The notes: generated by a model from the sequence alone, not told the origin. Shown: positions 1-9,790, numbered from the stretch's first letter. The stretch is 64,000 nucleotides of DNA from Tridacna crocea (GCA_943736015.1 OX031072.1:14411501-14475500); one strand, 5' to 3'. Numbers and translations are program-made.

Positions 1-19
1 TTTGTTGTTTGGTAAAGGA

Positions 20-74
20 TTATATACTATTGACTTGAAAATTTTGTTTTAGTTTTTGGCAGGATAAGAGTTAA
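20..74 (+). repeat. HP-B right-end relic
   Basis: Ends GCAGGATAAGAGTTAA, matching the right end of the HP-B element (compare 10335-10349). It abuts the complete HP-B copy that follows. Confidence 0.4.
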
Positions 75-300
75 CTTTTAGGCTGCTAAATGAGATTCAT
101 TGACCTTTAGCGGAAAATGTAGATCAAGATCAGACTGCATAGAACATGCAGTCTGATCTTGGATTTGCACTGTCCGACAGTGATATAATTTTCAATCCAA
201 AAATAATTTTGAAAAAGCAATTCAAATTGGATTTTTTGCTTGGTTGACTTGAAGGACTCATGTTAGTTATTTATCAGGATAAGGGTTTAAAGAATAAGGA
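71..300 (+). mobile_element. HP-B hairpin MITE
   Basis: A 230-bp element starting and ending at TTAA, with imperfect inverted ends (TTAAC..TAGGCTGCTAAAT against ATTTATCAGGATAAGGGTTTAA). A central hairpin at about 121-170 pairs AGATCAAGATCAGACTGCAT with its complement. It has no coding capacity. The same family recurs at 10138, 43547, 45243, 58309 and elsewhere. Confidence 0.7.
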
Positions 301-383
301 ATCCAGGATATTCAGAGGAAAAAATACAGACTTTTTATCAGTAATTAATGTTTACAAGTAAGTAATGGTACATAGGGCATGTG

Positions 384-612
384 TTAACTCTTTACCACAC
401 TATCCCGACTTTTAACACCCCTGTGAAAGAAGCCTTTTGAAAACAATGCTGGAAAAGGAGAAAATGCTGGTAACCAGCATTTTCTCCTTTTCCCACAGTG
501 TTTTCTACTGTTCTTTGACCAAATTTCAAATTTTCAATCGCCTTTATTTTCCCATCTGAAAATGCTTTCAATTTGGACCAGTCTAAAATTTTCTCATGTG
601 GTAAAGAGTTAA
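384..612 (+). mobile_element. PAL-A MITE
   Basis: TTAA is present at both ends (384-387, 609-612). The left end reads TTAACTCTTTACCACAC and the right end GTGGTAAAGAGTTAA. The palindrome core GCTGGTAACCAGC is intact. The outermost left-arm bases (AACAATGCTGG) no longer match the right arm (CCACAGTGTT). Confidence 0.85.
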
Positions 613-622
613 GTTGGTCCAT

Positions 623-844
623 TTAACTCTTTACCAAGCAACAAAATTACAAACTGGTCCAAATTAAAAGCATTTGCAAAGGGGAAAAAAATGTAACTGA
701 AAAATCGAAATTTGTGTTAGGGTAGAAAGATCGTGGGAAAAGGAGAAAGCACTGGTTACCAGATTTTCTCCTTTTTCTACAATGTTTTCAAAACACTTCT
801 TTTTTAGGGTCATTAAAAGACAGGATTGTGTGGTAAAGGGTTAA
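623..844 (-). mobile_element. PAL-A MITE, diverged
   Basis: TTAA at 623-626 and 841-844. The core is damaged (AGCACTGGTTACCAGATT), so left and right arms have drifted independently. It lies 11 bp from the previous copy in opposite orientation. Confidence 0.75.
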
Positions 845-895
845 CTGACAACTCTCCCTAAATGGCAAAATTTTAGACTTATTCAGATTCAAAGA

Positions 896-985
896 CTATT
901 TACCAAACAACAACATTTTTTATGGAACCAAATTGAAAGCATTTGTAGATGACAACTTCAATATATCTGAAATTCTGTGAATTTT
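896..985 (-). repeat. PAL-A fragment (outer half only)
   Basis: Starts ATTTACCAAACAACAACATT and continues with the AAATTGAAAGCATTTG block. The palindrome and distal end are missing. Confidence 0.5.
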
Positions 986-1082
986 TCAAGAATTCACAGC
1001 AAATAACAAGAGTTGTACTCTCATGGCATGTTTGCGGAGTAAAAGGTATTTTTTTTTTTAATTGTGGTCAGGGATAATTTGC

Positions 1083-1252
1083 AGCCACGTAGGAAGCATT
1101 TCAAGATTGGGGGTGGAGGGGCTAACTTCGAAATACTGAGATTTTTTGCATGATAGTTGCATTGCGCTAAAAACTCGTTTTTTAGTTACTATGATTTTCA
1201 AAATTATTGGGGAGGCTGAGCCCCCCCTAGCCCCCCTGTTCCTATGGGCCTG
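1083..1252 (-). repeat. Family G (C/G-tract) repeat
   Basis: Shares GTAGGAAGCATTTCAAGATT and CTAACTTCGAAATACTGAGA with copies at 38097 and 47674. The end carries runs of C (about 1218-1240) and GTTCCTATGGGCCTG. Confidence 0.6.
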
Positions 1253-1424
1253 ATTTGAGCAAAACTTTTGACTACCGGTATTTTGTATCAATCAACTTGT
1301 CAAATTGTAATTTTGTTACTCAAAAGTAGAGATTGATTTAGTTGTATCTATATCTTATTGGATAAGTACTTGCACTTTGATATGAGTGTGTATTAAGAAA
1401 GGAATTAATTAATTTTGTTCTTGA

Positions 1425-1600
1425 TCAATCCTTTGCCACACAGACCTGAGTTTTAACAATTCTGAGAAAGAGTCCTTTTCTTAGAAAAAATTGATGAAAA
1501 AGAAGAAAATGCTGGACACCAGCATTTTCTTTCTTTCCCACAATGTTTTCAACCTTATCAAAAGCAGAAGTCAATAATGTTGTTGTTTGGTAAATAGTTA
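1425..1600 (+). mobile_element. PAL-A MITE, internally deleted
   Basis: Left end TCCTTTGCCACACAG, right end TTGTTTGGTAAATAGTTA. The core GCTGGACACCAGC is intact, but the right half is shortened by about 50 bp. It lies about 80 bp upstream of the first exon. Confidence 0.65.
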
Positions 1601-1682
1601 CGGCTGTGCTCCAACTGAATTTTGAGTATGTTGTTTTATTCCTGTGAATTTGTTGTCCTTACGGTCTTTTTTTTAATTTCAG

Positions 1683-1867
1683 TGGAAGAGAGTCTACAGG
1701 AAGTATTACAAAACTACCACAAACGGCTAGAAAGCCACTCTCCAAGATGTACTCGAAACAGACAGTTGGGTCCTGGTCACATTCATGGACATAAAATGGC
1801 ACTTAACAGCAGTTACCATGGTGATACCTTCTCCTTACCTGTTGTAGATGATCATCTTTACAACTTG
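1683..1867 (+). CDS. Internal exon 'a' of the LIM-domain gene
   Basis: A candidate internal exon of 185 bp. It follows a pyrimidine tract and AG acceptor (TTTTTTTTAATTTCAG ending at 1682), enters with the last two bases of a codon and stays open for 61 codons. I chose the end at 1867 because GTAAAA at 1868 is the best donor that leaves phase 0, which the next exon (3808) requires. The frame runs on to a stop at 2009-2011, but that stretch enters a SINE fragment and looks non-coding. The peptide is hydrophilic, begins VEESLQEVLQNYHKRLESH and ends DDHLYNL. No catalytic motif or named domain is recognised. A PAL copy ends about 80 bp upstream. Membership of the LIM gene rests on shared strand, matching phase and proximity; no transcript evidence is available. 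Confidence 0.5.
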
Positions 1868-1942
1868 GTAAAAAGGTTTTCTAGCAGTCTTGTATCACAG
1901 TTTTATAATAGTTTCAATTACTTGCCGGGCCGAGCACGTGGT

Positions 1943-2040
1943 TACGTCACTGCGACAGGTTTCATTCCTCTCCCACTACTGGCCATTGTTTTTTCGACGA
2001 TGATCATGTGAGAAATCAGCCAGTGGCTTGGACTTTCAAC
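1943..2040 (+). repeat. SINE-C body fragment
   Basis: Matches the body of the SINE at 5519: ACAGGTTTCATTCCTCTCCC, a CGACGATG stretch and CAGCCAGTGGCTTGGA. The tRNA-like head and 3' tail are absent. Confidence 0.5.
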
Positions 2041-2201
2041 TCATTGGCGACTGATTTGTGCTTTGGGTCCGTGTCTGCATATCTGAGATTGACTGAGTTG
2101 AACCCCCCATGAAGAAATCCTGGATTTGTCCCTGGTAGATCAAGATCAAACTGCACAGAATCTACGCCAATAAGAAGATATATTCCCTCTGATAATATCT
2201 T

Positions 2202-2428
2202 TCAACTCTACCACGCAGCCTCAACTAAATTAACAAGCTTGTGAAAGAAAGCTTTTGAAAACATTGTGGAAATAGGAGAAAATGCTGGTAACCAGGGTTT
2301 TGTCATTTACCACAATTTTTCCTACCCTTCCCAAACCATATTTCAATTTATCAGTCATATTTATTTTGTGGTCTGCAAATGCTAAAATTTGAACTAGTCT
2401 ATAATTCTGTCATTTGGTAAAGGGTTAA
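2202..2428 (+). mobile_element. PAL-A MITE
   Basis: Left end TCAACTCTACCACGCAG (TTAA mutated to TCAA); right end GGTAAAGGGTTAA is intact. The left arm GCTGGTAACCAG is kept, but the right arm reads GGTTTTGTCATTTACC and no longer pairs. Confidence 0.7.
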
Positions 2429-2666
2429 ACAGCAATATTTTGGTGTTTTACAATCTACTCTTGAAAGTTTCATTTCTTTTATTTAGCTAGATAAGGGTTA
2501 AATATTACCTAGAAATCTAATTGAATACGTTTTGAATTTGCATTTTCTGCAAAACTACAGAACATTGTCCATGGAATGATGTAAGTAAAATTTAATACCT
2601 TTGGACAGAATAAGAAATGGAAGGTCCTATTTCACTCTCACACCTTTGTTACAACTTTGTCATGAC

Positions 2667-2896
2667 TTAACTCTTTACCAAACGACAAAATTTTAGACTG
2701 GTCCAAATTGAAAGCACTTGCAGATGACAAAATAAATGTGACTTAGAAATTGAAATTTATTTCCAGCAGGGTAGAAAACATTGTGGGAAAAGGATAAAAA
2801 GGCTGGTTACCAGCATTTTCTCCTTTTCTCACAATGTTTTCAAAAGGCTTCTCCTCCAGGGTTGTAAAAACCAGGGATTGTTTAGTAAAGGCTTAA
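2667..2896 (-). mobile_element. PAL-A MITE
   Basis: TTAA at 2667-2670; right end GTAAAGGCTTAA. The core GCTGGTTACCAGC is perfect. An extra base in the left arm (GGATAAAAAGGCTGG) disturbs the stem. Confidence 0.8.
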
Positions 2897-3064
2897 ATTG
2901 TAAACAGAAGTCTGAAACAAGAATACATCTAAGATTTGCCTGCAATTTAACTGTGCAGAGGGTTTTAGTTGTTTTCAGCTCTAATAGCCACATGCTACAT
3001 AATTATTGTCTTTTCTGACATTTTCTAGTATCTACCTAAAATTCCGGACTTGTCTCTTAAAGGG

Positions 3065-3155
3065 CAGAAAACATTATGGAAAAAAGAGAAACTACTGGTG
3101 GTAACACCAGCATTTTACTCTTTTTTAACAAATATTTTCATAAGCTGTCTTTGTC
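3065..3155 (-). repeat. PAL-A palindrome fragment
   Basis: GGCAGAAAACATTATGG, then a core with a GGTGGTAACACC insertion, then a TCAGGGTCATAACC end. Its outer left half is missing. A + copy begins directly after it. Confidence 0.45.
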
Positions 3156-3162
3156 AGGGTCA

Positions 3163-3562
3163 TAACCATTTACCATACAATTCCCCCCCCCCCGTCTGAA
3201 TGACCCTTTCTAAATAAAGATGAAGAAGCCTGTCAAAAACATTGGAAATGGAGAAAATGCTGGTAACCACAATTTTTATCCTAAGAGGGAACTTCTTTTC
3301 ATTTTTTCCCAGTTTCAAAATGGTCATTTGCAGATGCTTCAAAGCTGCAAGCATCTAGAATATGTCATTTTGGAAAGGGTTGTTAAAACAGGTGTCAAAA
3401 ACATTGGAAATGGAGAAAATGCTGGTAACCACAATTTTTATCCTAAGAGGGAACTTCTTTTCATTTTTTCCCAGTTTCAAAATGGTCATTTGCAGATGCT
3501 TCAAAGCTGCAAGCATCTAGAATATGTCATTTTGGAAAGGGTTGTTAAAACAGGTGTTTGTT
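3163..3562 (+). mobile_element. Diverged PAL-A MITE carrying an internal duplication
   Basis: Begins AACCATTTACCATACAATTC, contains GGAGAAAATGCTGGTAACCA, and ends TCATTTTGGAAAGGGTTGTTAA. The right palindrome arm is lost. The centre and right half are present twice (see 3231-3554). Confidence 0.55.
3231..3554 (+). repeat. Exact 2 x 162-bp tandem duplication
   Basis: Two copies (3231-3392, 3393-3554) appear identical base for base, starting TGTCAAAAACATTGGAAATG and ending GTTAAAACAGG. The unit is a multiple of three, so the artefactual reading frame across it repeats a 54-residue peptide exactly. The duplicated DNA is PAL-derived. Confidence 0.85.
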
Positions 3563-3565
3563 TTG

Positions 3566-3792
3566 TATCTCTTCACCATATGACAAAATTTTAGACTTGT
3601 CCAAATTGAAAGCACTTGCAGATGAAAAAATAAACATGACTCAAAAATTGAAATTGTTATAGGAGGGGAAGAAAACATGGTAGGAAAAGGGAGAAAATGC
3701 TGGTTACCAGCATTTTCTCCCTTTCCTTCCATTTTTTCAAAAGGTAATTTTTGGGGATAGTTCAAACTCAGCATTGTGTGGTAAAGGGTTAA
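3566..3792 (-). mobile_element. PAL-A MITE abutting a splice acceptor
   Basis: Right end GTGGTAAAGGGTTAA with TTAA at 3789-3792. The left end is degenerate (ATCTCTTCACCATATGAC). The core GCTGGTTACCAGC is perfect and the arms are slightly altered (GGAAAAGGGAG / CTCCCTTTCC). The element stops 13 bp before the AG acceptor of the next exon. Confidence 0.8.
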
Positions 3793-3807
3793 TGGTATTA
3801 ATTTCAG

Positions 3808-4054
3808 AATGCCAGTGGGGCTGATGTACCACTGTGTGAAAATGGGAACATGTTCAGCCTGAAACCTTCCAATGGTTATGTACAGAATGGAGGTAATAGA
3901 GAGCCAACATACAACAACAACAACTTCCTGGGCTATCTTGAGGGTCATAATGATTTCGTCAACAAGATGATCTGTCCTATGGAAGCTGACAGAAAGTTAG
4001 CATGGAAGAACATAGGTCAGAGATGTATCCAGAAACAAAGACAGATTTATACAG
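3808..4054 (+). CDS. Internal exon 'b' of the LIM-domain gene
   Basis: A 247-bp exon: acceptor TTAATTTCAG ends at 3807 and donor GTAATA starts at 4055. It enters in phase 0, is open for 82 codons and leaves one base (G) that completes a Gly codon with the GT opening the exon at 28287. The peptide is hydrophilic and Asn-rich (PTYNNNNFLGYLEGHNDF is visible), followed by a basic, Gln-rich end (IQKQRQIYT). No domain is recognised. The exon sits between two PAL copies, one ending 15 bp upstream and the other starting 16 bp downstream, so all signals needed for its definition lie in the exon and these short flanks. Confidence 0.65.
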
Positions 4055-4070
4055 GTAATAATTTGATGCT

Positions 4071-4308
4071 TTAACTCTTTACCAAAGGACAAAATTTTGG
4101 ACTAGTCCAAATTGAAAATTGAAAGCATTTGCAGACGACAAAATAAATTTGAATCAATTTATAGAAATTTGATTTGGAAAGGGCAGAAACCATTATGGGA
4201 AAAGGAGAAAATGCTGGTTACCAGCATTTTCTCCTTTTCCCACAATGTTTTCAAAAGGCTTCTTTCTCAGGGTCGTTAAAAGTTGGAATTGTGTGGTAAA
4301 GAGTGTAA
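4071..4308 (-). mobile_element. PAL-A MITE just after a splice donor
   Basis: TTAA at 4071-4074, 16 bp after the donor. The core GCTGGTTACCAGC and both inner arms are perfect. The right end has decayed (GTGGTAAAGAGTGTAATA). Confidence 0.8.
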
Positions 4309-4861
4309 TAAAAGGATGGATAAAATAATGCTGTTGTTGGTGGTCAGACCCTACGGCCATTGCAAGGCCACTTTTCAGGCAAATAAGGGTTTTTTTTTTT
4401 CCACAAATATAGGTGGTTTCAGAATTCAAAATGCATTAGAATCACTTTTAGAGACCTCTTGGATTCAAAACATTTTGGAAGAAGACCCATTAGATAAGAT
4501 GGGGATGCCGCCCCCTCTAGTACTCCCCCCCACTTGTTCCCTTGGCAATCTGGTAATGCCAGAAGCATTCCATACCAGACCACTTTCAGAAGCCATGCAA
4601 TGGCCTTTTATGCATAATGCAAAAATTTTGTGAGGCATTATTTTTAGATTTCACAATATTGAAAGTTATGGAACATTTGTTAAAAGATATTTTTTTAGCA
4701 TAAATATAAATTTGAATTCAACACACAAAAAGGGAATCTGGGAATTCTGTACATCAATCAAATGAAAACAGATCAATGATAGTGCAGGTCAGTTTAAGTT
4801 GATAATTTAAAAATGATTATATAACAAGGCACAATGACCACTTTTCATACAGAAAATGTCA
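4309..4861. other. Intronic DNA, nothing recognised
   Basis: Reading frames here are short and unremarkable. There is a C-rich patch around 4510-4535 and AT-rich DNA from 4620. Confidence 0.4.
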
Positions 4862-4990
4862 TTAAAGTGAAAGGTGTCAACCCTGGTCAGTCTGTGCAAT
4901 TTTCGCAGCCGGATCAGAATTGGCACTTTTTGCAGTTCCCAGAAGGTTCCTTTTTGCATGACAGGTCACAAATGTGAATGTCCCTTTGAC
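4862..4990 (+). repeat. Possible diverged family D repeat
   Basis: TCAACCCTGGTCAGTCTGTGC and following TTTTTGCAGTT resemble the GGCCAGCCTGTGCAG repeat at 24740 and 46600. The similarity is weak. Confidence 0.25.
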
Positions 4991-5075
4991 AAAGATGTTG
5001 GATAAATTGATCAGTAAAACTCAGCTTTCAATGGTGAAATTTATTCATCAGCAATATGCCACTTCTCAGTTTTGG

Positions 5076-5306
5076 TAAACCCTTTACTACATAACCTTGA
5101 GGTTTAAAGACTCAAAAAATGCTTTTGACAACATTGTGGGATGCTGGAAACCAGTATTTTCACCTTTTTTCACAATGATTTTTATCCTATTAAAGATGGA
5201 AATCAAAGACGTAAATCATTATTTGAGCTACACCAAAATACTTATGTAGTTTGCAAATGTTTTAAGTTATATCACTTCTTTGATTTTTTTTTCTGTAAAG
5301 GATTAA
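5076..5306 (+). mobile_element. PAL-A MITE, diverged
   Basis: Left end AAACCCTTTACTACATAACC, right end CTGTAAAGGATTAA. The core reads GATGCTGGAAACCAGTAT; the left arm lost about 12 bp (GTGGGATGCTGG). Confidence 0.6.
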
Positions 5307-5518
5307 GTGAGAAGTTAAAGGTTTCAAGTAGGAAGTAAACTGCTCAGCGTAGAAATAATTCAGCTCCACGTCGAAATGATGCATAAATGCAAGGGAGATA
5401 ATTCCATATATTTTTGTAGATTGCTATAATCAGGATTGATTCCCTGAAGGAAGAGAAATAAATTGAAAGATTTATATAGTTACTGATTATTGTTGTAGCC
5501 ATAACTCTTTACCGCCAA

Positions 5519-5808
5519 GCCCCGGTAGCTCAGTCGGTAACATACAGGACTTGAGAAAAGGGGGTCAAGAGTTCGAGCCCAGGCTCAGCCAATTTCTTTC
5601 TGCGGATTGATGATAGTCATTTCAACAGGATTCATTCCTCTCCCTCGGCTGATCATTGTTTTGACGATGGTTTTGTCGGAAAACAGCCAGTGGCTTGCAA
5701 AGAAAATTATGCAGAGTACTGGTAAAAGAGGCTCCAGGAAAGGATGGATAGGCACACTGGCCGCCTCAGTATAACTAAAATAATGTTGAAAACGGCATTA
5801 ATTAATCA
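5519..5808 (+). mobile_element. tRNA-derived SINE (SINE-C), near full length
   Basis: The head looks like a tRNA: A-box-like GGTAGCTCAGTCGG near 5524 and B-box-like AGTTCGAGCCC near 5570. The body (TTTCTTTCTGCGGATTGATG, CAGCCAGTGGCTTGCAAAG) is shared with copies at 37565, 40437 and 44395. The tail is AAAACGGCATTAATTAATCA. It appears inserted at the left end of a PAL copy: ACTCTTTACC lies before it and CTTTAACACATAATTCC after. Confidence 0.7.
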
Positions 5809-5811
5809 ATC

Positions 5812-6010
5812 TTTAACACATAATTCCGACTTTTAAAAATCCAGAGAAAAAAGCTTTTTGAAAACATTGTAGTAAAAGGAGAAAATGCTGGTAACCCTAC
5901 CCTTTCCATAACAAATTTTAATTCCTGAGTCATGTTTGATTTGTCATCTGCAAAATTTAATGCTTTCAGTTTGGATAAGTCTAAAATTATGTCTTTAGGT
6001 AAAGAGTTAT
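5812..6010 (+). mobile_element. PAL-A MITE lacking the right palindrome arm
   Basis: The left arm runs to AAAATGCTGGTAACC and continues directly as CTACCCTTTCC, so the right arm is deleted cleanly from the apex to its outer edge. Right end GGTAAAGAGTTAT. Confidence 0.7.
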
Positions 6011-6118
6011 AATCACAAAACAGCTTCTTCAAAAAGAAGAACCCTGTGTTGTTCTACCTGGTAAAAGAATTTAAGCCAAGTCAGGATTTGATCTACCAAG
6101 TTCTTTGTGCTTTTCTAA

Positions 6119-6335
6119 TTAACCCTTTACCAAATAATCTTGAGATTTAACGACCCTGAGAAAGAAGCATTTTGAAAAATTTGTGGAAAAGGAGAAAATG
6201 CTGGTAACCAGCATTTTCTCCTTTTCCAACAATTTTTTCTGCTTTTTTACTGACAAATCCCATTACATGTGCCAAGTTTACTTTGTCCTTTGGAAATTAT
6301 TTTGATTTGAATCTTGTTGTTTGGTAAAGAGTTAA
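6119..6335 (+). mobile_element. PAL-A MITE
   Basis: TTAA at 6119-6122 and 6332-6335. The core GCTGGTAACCAGC and GGAGAAAA/TTTTCTCC arms are intact; outer arms differ by several bases. Confidence 0.8.
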
Positions 6336-6449
6336 TGACAGACCTGGGCCTGCATTCAAAATACCATTCTTAGTTGTGTTTTTAGTCTTTTTGTAAATTT
6401 AGAAAGTACTGCAAAAACACAGTTTTCTATATATTCAAAGAAAACTTGT

Positions 6450-6535
6450 ATTACATGTACTTGAGTCACATTTAAATTGTTGACTGCAAATACTTTGAAT
6501 TTGGATCAGCCTTAAACTTTGTTGTCTGATCAAAA
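6450..6535 (+). repeat. PAL-A right-half fragment
   Basis: CTTGAGTCACATTTAAATTG, then CTGCAAATACTTTGAATTTGG and a degenerate right end. No palindrome remains. Confidence 0.45.
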
Positions 6536-6550
6536 GTAAAACCATACCAA

Positions 6551-6782
6551 TTAGCCTCCCTTTACTCCATAGATACTCATTTCTATGCATTACTTGTAGG
6601 GGCCTTTGGAAAACATTGTGGCAAAAGGTGAAATTGCTTGTGACGAGCAATTTCACCTTTTGTCACAATGTTTTCTATGCTATAAAAGGGTATCATATAC
6701 ACATAAGAAACTGCTTCATCCTTAATGTTATTTAGGGTCAATTAGAGATACCATAGCATTGCCTTATGGGGTAAAGGGTTAA
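6551..6782 (+). mobile_element. PAL-T MITE
   Basis: Left end TTAGCCTCCCTTTACTCCAT, right end TTATGGGGTAAAGGGTTAA (TTAA 6779-6782). The palindrome arms are GGTGAAATTGC / GCAATTTCACC around TTGTGACGA. Other copies are at 24164 and 61682. Confidence 0.8.
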
Positions 6783-6880
6783 ATGGCTAGTTTTTGTCTT
6801 TCATTTCTGTGCTCAACACTCAGTCTTATCTTATTGCCTTTGTCTGTCACCATTTCCAAGAAAAAGGAGAGATATTGCAG

Positions 6881-6965
6881 TGACAAACAAACAGACAGAT
6901 AGAATGACAGACAGAGACAGAAAGGAAAAACAGACTGGTTGACAGGTAGAGCCAGGCAGATAAAT
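6881..6965. repeat. Degenerate (GACA)n low-complexity tract
   Basis: Repeated GACAGACAG-type words such as AACAAACAGACAGATAGAAT. The rest of 6783-7085 shows nothing recognisable. Confidence 0.5.
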
Positions 6966-7085
6966 ATTATCAAAAAGATAGAAGAATAAGAGAGAGGATT
7001 TCTTCAGCAGACAAGACAGTCATGAAGTACCCAACAGAATACAAGTGGATGTTGACTAATCACAAGTGGATACAAAAAAAATGAA

Positions 7086-7312
7086 TTAACCCTTCACCAA
7101 ACAATCCTGTGTTTTAATGATCCAAAGGAAAGCAGATTTTGTTTGAAAAGGAGAAAATGCTGGTAACCATCATTTTCTCTTTTTCCTACAATGCTTTCTT
7201 CCCTTTCAAAGACAACTCCCTGAAATTCAGCTCTACTAGAATTGTCGAGGCTGAGTAGCGAATGCTACTAAAATGTATTAAATCATAAACTTTATCATTT
7301 GATAGAGGGTTT
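7086..7312 (+). mobile_element. PAL-A MITE, diverged
   Basis: Left end TTAACCCTTCACCAAACAAT, right end TTTGATAGAGGGTTTGA. Core GCTGGTAACCATCA carries one arm mismatch. An insertion (about 7230-7260, GTCGAGGCTGAGTAGCGAAT) replaces part of the right half. Confidence 0.6.
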
Positions 7313-7609
7313 GACTATTTTTTTTTTCACACAATACTCATTGCCATTGTCTTTTACAAGAGGCTTCTTCCCAGGAAGTATAAAAAAACAGAGACAAAAG
7401 AATGTGAAATTTAACTCACTAAGTCACTTGATATTTATTTTGTACTGACCTCTATGTATTAGGTAACTGCTTGGGAATTTTATAGTTATGTCATTAAGAC
7501 TGTGCATTTTACTTGAAACAAAAATTGTCACGTAGAATTACTCTTGTGTTGCATATTTTATCTTTCATGTTAAGATTTTTTATCATGTGCAAGGAATCAT
7601 TATTACACC

Positions 7610-7955
7610 CTCCACAACGAAGTGGAGTTGGGTACATTGGAATAGCCATGGCTGTCTATCTATCCGTCTGTCTGTCTGTAGACACAAATTTGTACGGTAA
7701 AATACACTAACAGTTTTTCAAGTCCTGAACTCAAAATGTACACAAACTCAAATGTACACAGTGTTCCTTTTCATATGAAGTTGTATATGTGCATTATTTC
7801 CATGGCCCTGTGATTTGTTGCAGAATTATCTGCCATTGTACTGTACCATTCTGCATTCTGTAACAAAGACTGGTTTTTGTGACAAGGAGCTGGTGGGGTG
7901 GGGTGGGGGGGGGGGGGGGGGTTACGATCACTTTTAGTGATAGCTGTAGGTAGCT
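7610..7955 (+). repeat. Family F (TCTG-rich) repeat with poly-G tract
   Basis: The left part has GGGTACATTGGAATAGCC then TCCGTCTGTCTGTCTG. The right part has GAGCTGGTGGGG, a run of about 18 G near 7904-7921, then TTTTAGTGATAGCTGTAG. Copies with different middles occur at 24855, 26913 and 56602. Confidence 0.6.
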
Positions 7956-8075
7956 TAGGTTTTTCCTAGGAAAATGTCTAGATGTTTTTGTAGCCCTGTC
8001 ATTGTCAGCAATGTCTGTTGTAAACATCATGGTGGAAGAACTAAAATTGACATTTTGTAATATCTGCTTCATTAT

Positions 8076-8304
8076 TTAACCCTTTACCAAACATTCCTTG
8101 TTTTTTATGATCCTGAGATAGAAGCCTTTTGAAAACATTGTGGGAAAAGGAGAAAATGCTGGTAACCAGCATTTTCTCCTTTTCCCACAACGTTTTCTAC
8201 CCTGCTGGAAACAGATTCCATTTTTTTAAGTTACATTTATTTTGTTGTCTGCAAGTGCTTTCAATGTGGACCAGTCTAAATTTTGTTGTTCTGTAAAGAG
8301 TTGA
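8076..8304 (+). mobile_element. PAL-A MITE
   Basis: TTAA at 8076-8079; right end CTGTAAAGAGTTGA. The palindrome is almost perfect; one outer mismatch (CCCACAACG) is present. Confidence 0.85.
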
Positions 8305-8700
8305 AGATTTTTACTATAAACTTGGACCAGTTGTTAATTATCAAAAGGGGTACCCATAAACGGGTAAACCATCATAATAATATATATATTTTGACACGGT
8401 TATGCCACCTGGAATTCCCACTGAAAATCAATCTATTTCCAAAAGCACCTATAGCTGATAATCGGCACCCTCATATAATGGTCTTGTTATTATTAATGTC
8501 ATTGTCAGTAGCAGCATCAGTATCATTGTAATTATCATTGTAAGTATTTTTTTAAACTTTTTTTGTCATCATATTATGTTAATATCTCATGCTGGGCACT
8601 TTAAAATGACAGCCATTGCTAAGGTTTTCTTGAAGTTCTTCCATCAACGAGGTATTTTTATTATTCTTATTTCATAAACCAAATTTAATCATGTTTAAGC
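8305..8700. other. Intronic DNA, nothing recognised
   Basis: AT-rich with a short (AT)n stretch near 8382-8390 and ATTATTATTAATG words near 8488. No coding signal. Confidence 0.4.
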
Positions 8701-8701
8701 T

Positions 8702-8818
8702 GGTGCTGGTAACCAGTATTTTCTCCTTTTTCCTCAATTTTTTCAACCCTTTCAAAGAGAGTTCTCATTACTTTAGTAATCAGATCTCCTCTAAAAAAAT
8801 GCTTTCAATTTGGATCTC
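8702..8818 (+). repeat. PAL-A right-half fragment starting at the palindrome apex
   Basis: Begins GGTGCTGGTAACCAGTATTT, so the whole left half and left arm are gone. It runs to the TTTCAATTTGGATC block. Confidence 0.6.
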
Positions 8819-9060
8819 TTACATTGGTGATGAGTGAAACACAACCATAAACGGGCACAGATTTCTGGCTATAATCGTTCAAGAATTATCTCCCTTGAAA
8901 TGAGACATTTTTTTTTTGTGAAAAAGTCAGGGCATTAAATGGTTTCTAAACTCACAATCATTTGAGCAAAAGATTTGTACAAATATGATTTGCTAAATTA
9001 GAAAAATTCTAAATGAGTTATAAATTAATTTAATCATTTATTAAGCTATTGGTTGTTTCC

Positions 9061-9185
9061 AAGAAAATCCCGAGGAATAAAGCTTTTGAAAACATATAGG
9101 GAAAAGGAGAAAATACTGGTAACCAGCAGGGGGAAATGATAGAAAGCTCATAAACAGCATGTTCTCCTTTTCAATTAATATTTTA
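9061..9185 (+). repeat. PAL-A remnant with apex insertion
   Basis: GGAGAAAATACTGGTAACCAG is followed by an unrelated stretch of about 33 bp before CAGCATGTTCTCCTTTT, so DNA was inserted at the hairpin apex. Confidence 0.5.
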
Positions 9186-9578
9186 TCAAGCCCGGAATTT
9201 AGTTGTTTGATTAAATGGTTTATCAAGACACTGATTGCACATCTTACACGTTACATGTGTTTAAGATTTGGATATCTGCAGGGCTTCTAGATTTTGAGCC
9301 ATTTCACTGACAAGCCCCTTTGGGCGTATAATTATGTATTGCTTTGCGAAGCTCTTGTTTCCCAACTTCATTTTCCAGAGCCAATCATTAAAACTTAGGA
9401 TTGTTTGTTACAAGAGTAGAAAAATAACCAAGCCCATTTTTGTGCTTTTGTTACACCCAGTGGTGTTTTGGAAATAATTTCTATAATATTTGCTGCACTA
9501 CCTATAGGTTTGTCTGACAATGACAAAAATGGAACTTTCAGAAATTCCGCTGTCAATGGCAGGTGCAGGCCTGTCATG

Positions 9579-9790
9579 TAAAACCCTTTTACCACAGGTC
9601 AAATTGTTAGACCGGACTAAATTCAAAGCATTTGCAGACAACAGATGAAAAGTAGCTAGCTCAAAAAATAATTTCTGTCTTTTAAATGATAGTAAACAAT
9701 CTAGAAAAAAAGGAGACAAATCTTGTTACCAGCAATTCTCTCCTTTTCCTACATTGTTCTTTTTCATGGAATTGTTTAGTAAAGAGTTAG
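9579..9790 (-). mobile_element. PAL-A MITE, diverged
   Basis: Left end AAACCCTTTTACCACAGGTC, right end TTTAGTAAAGAGTTAG. Core TTGTTACCAGCAAT has lost pairing on one side. Confidence 0.6.

Noticed and set aside
1868..2011. Extension of the first exon to the stop at 2011
   Set aside because: It would end the protein before the phase-matched next exon, and it runs into a SINE fragment. The GTAAAA donor at 1868 is more coherent.
3231..3554. CRISPR-like repeat array
   Set aside because: Two contiguous long copies without spacers, in a eukaryotic context.
3220..3594. 124-codon frame with a perfect 54-residue repeat
   Set aside because: Product of the 162-bp tandem duplication in MITE DNA.
5519..5600. 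tRNA-like sequence with A- and B-box words
   Set aside because: Lacks a foldable cloverleaf and is joined to a SINE body, so it is a SINE head rather than a tRNA gene. The same holds at 46897, 59938, 33817 and 32124.
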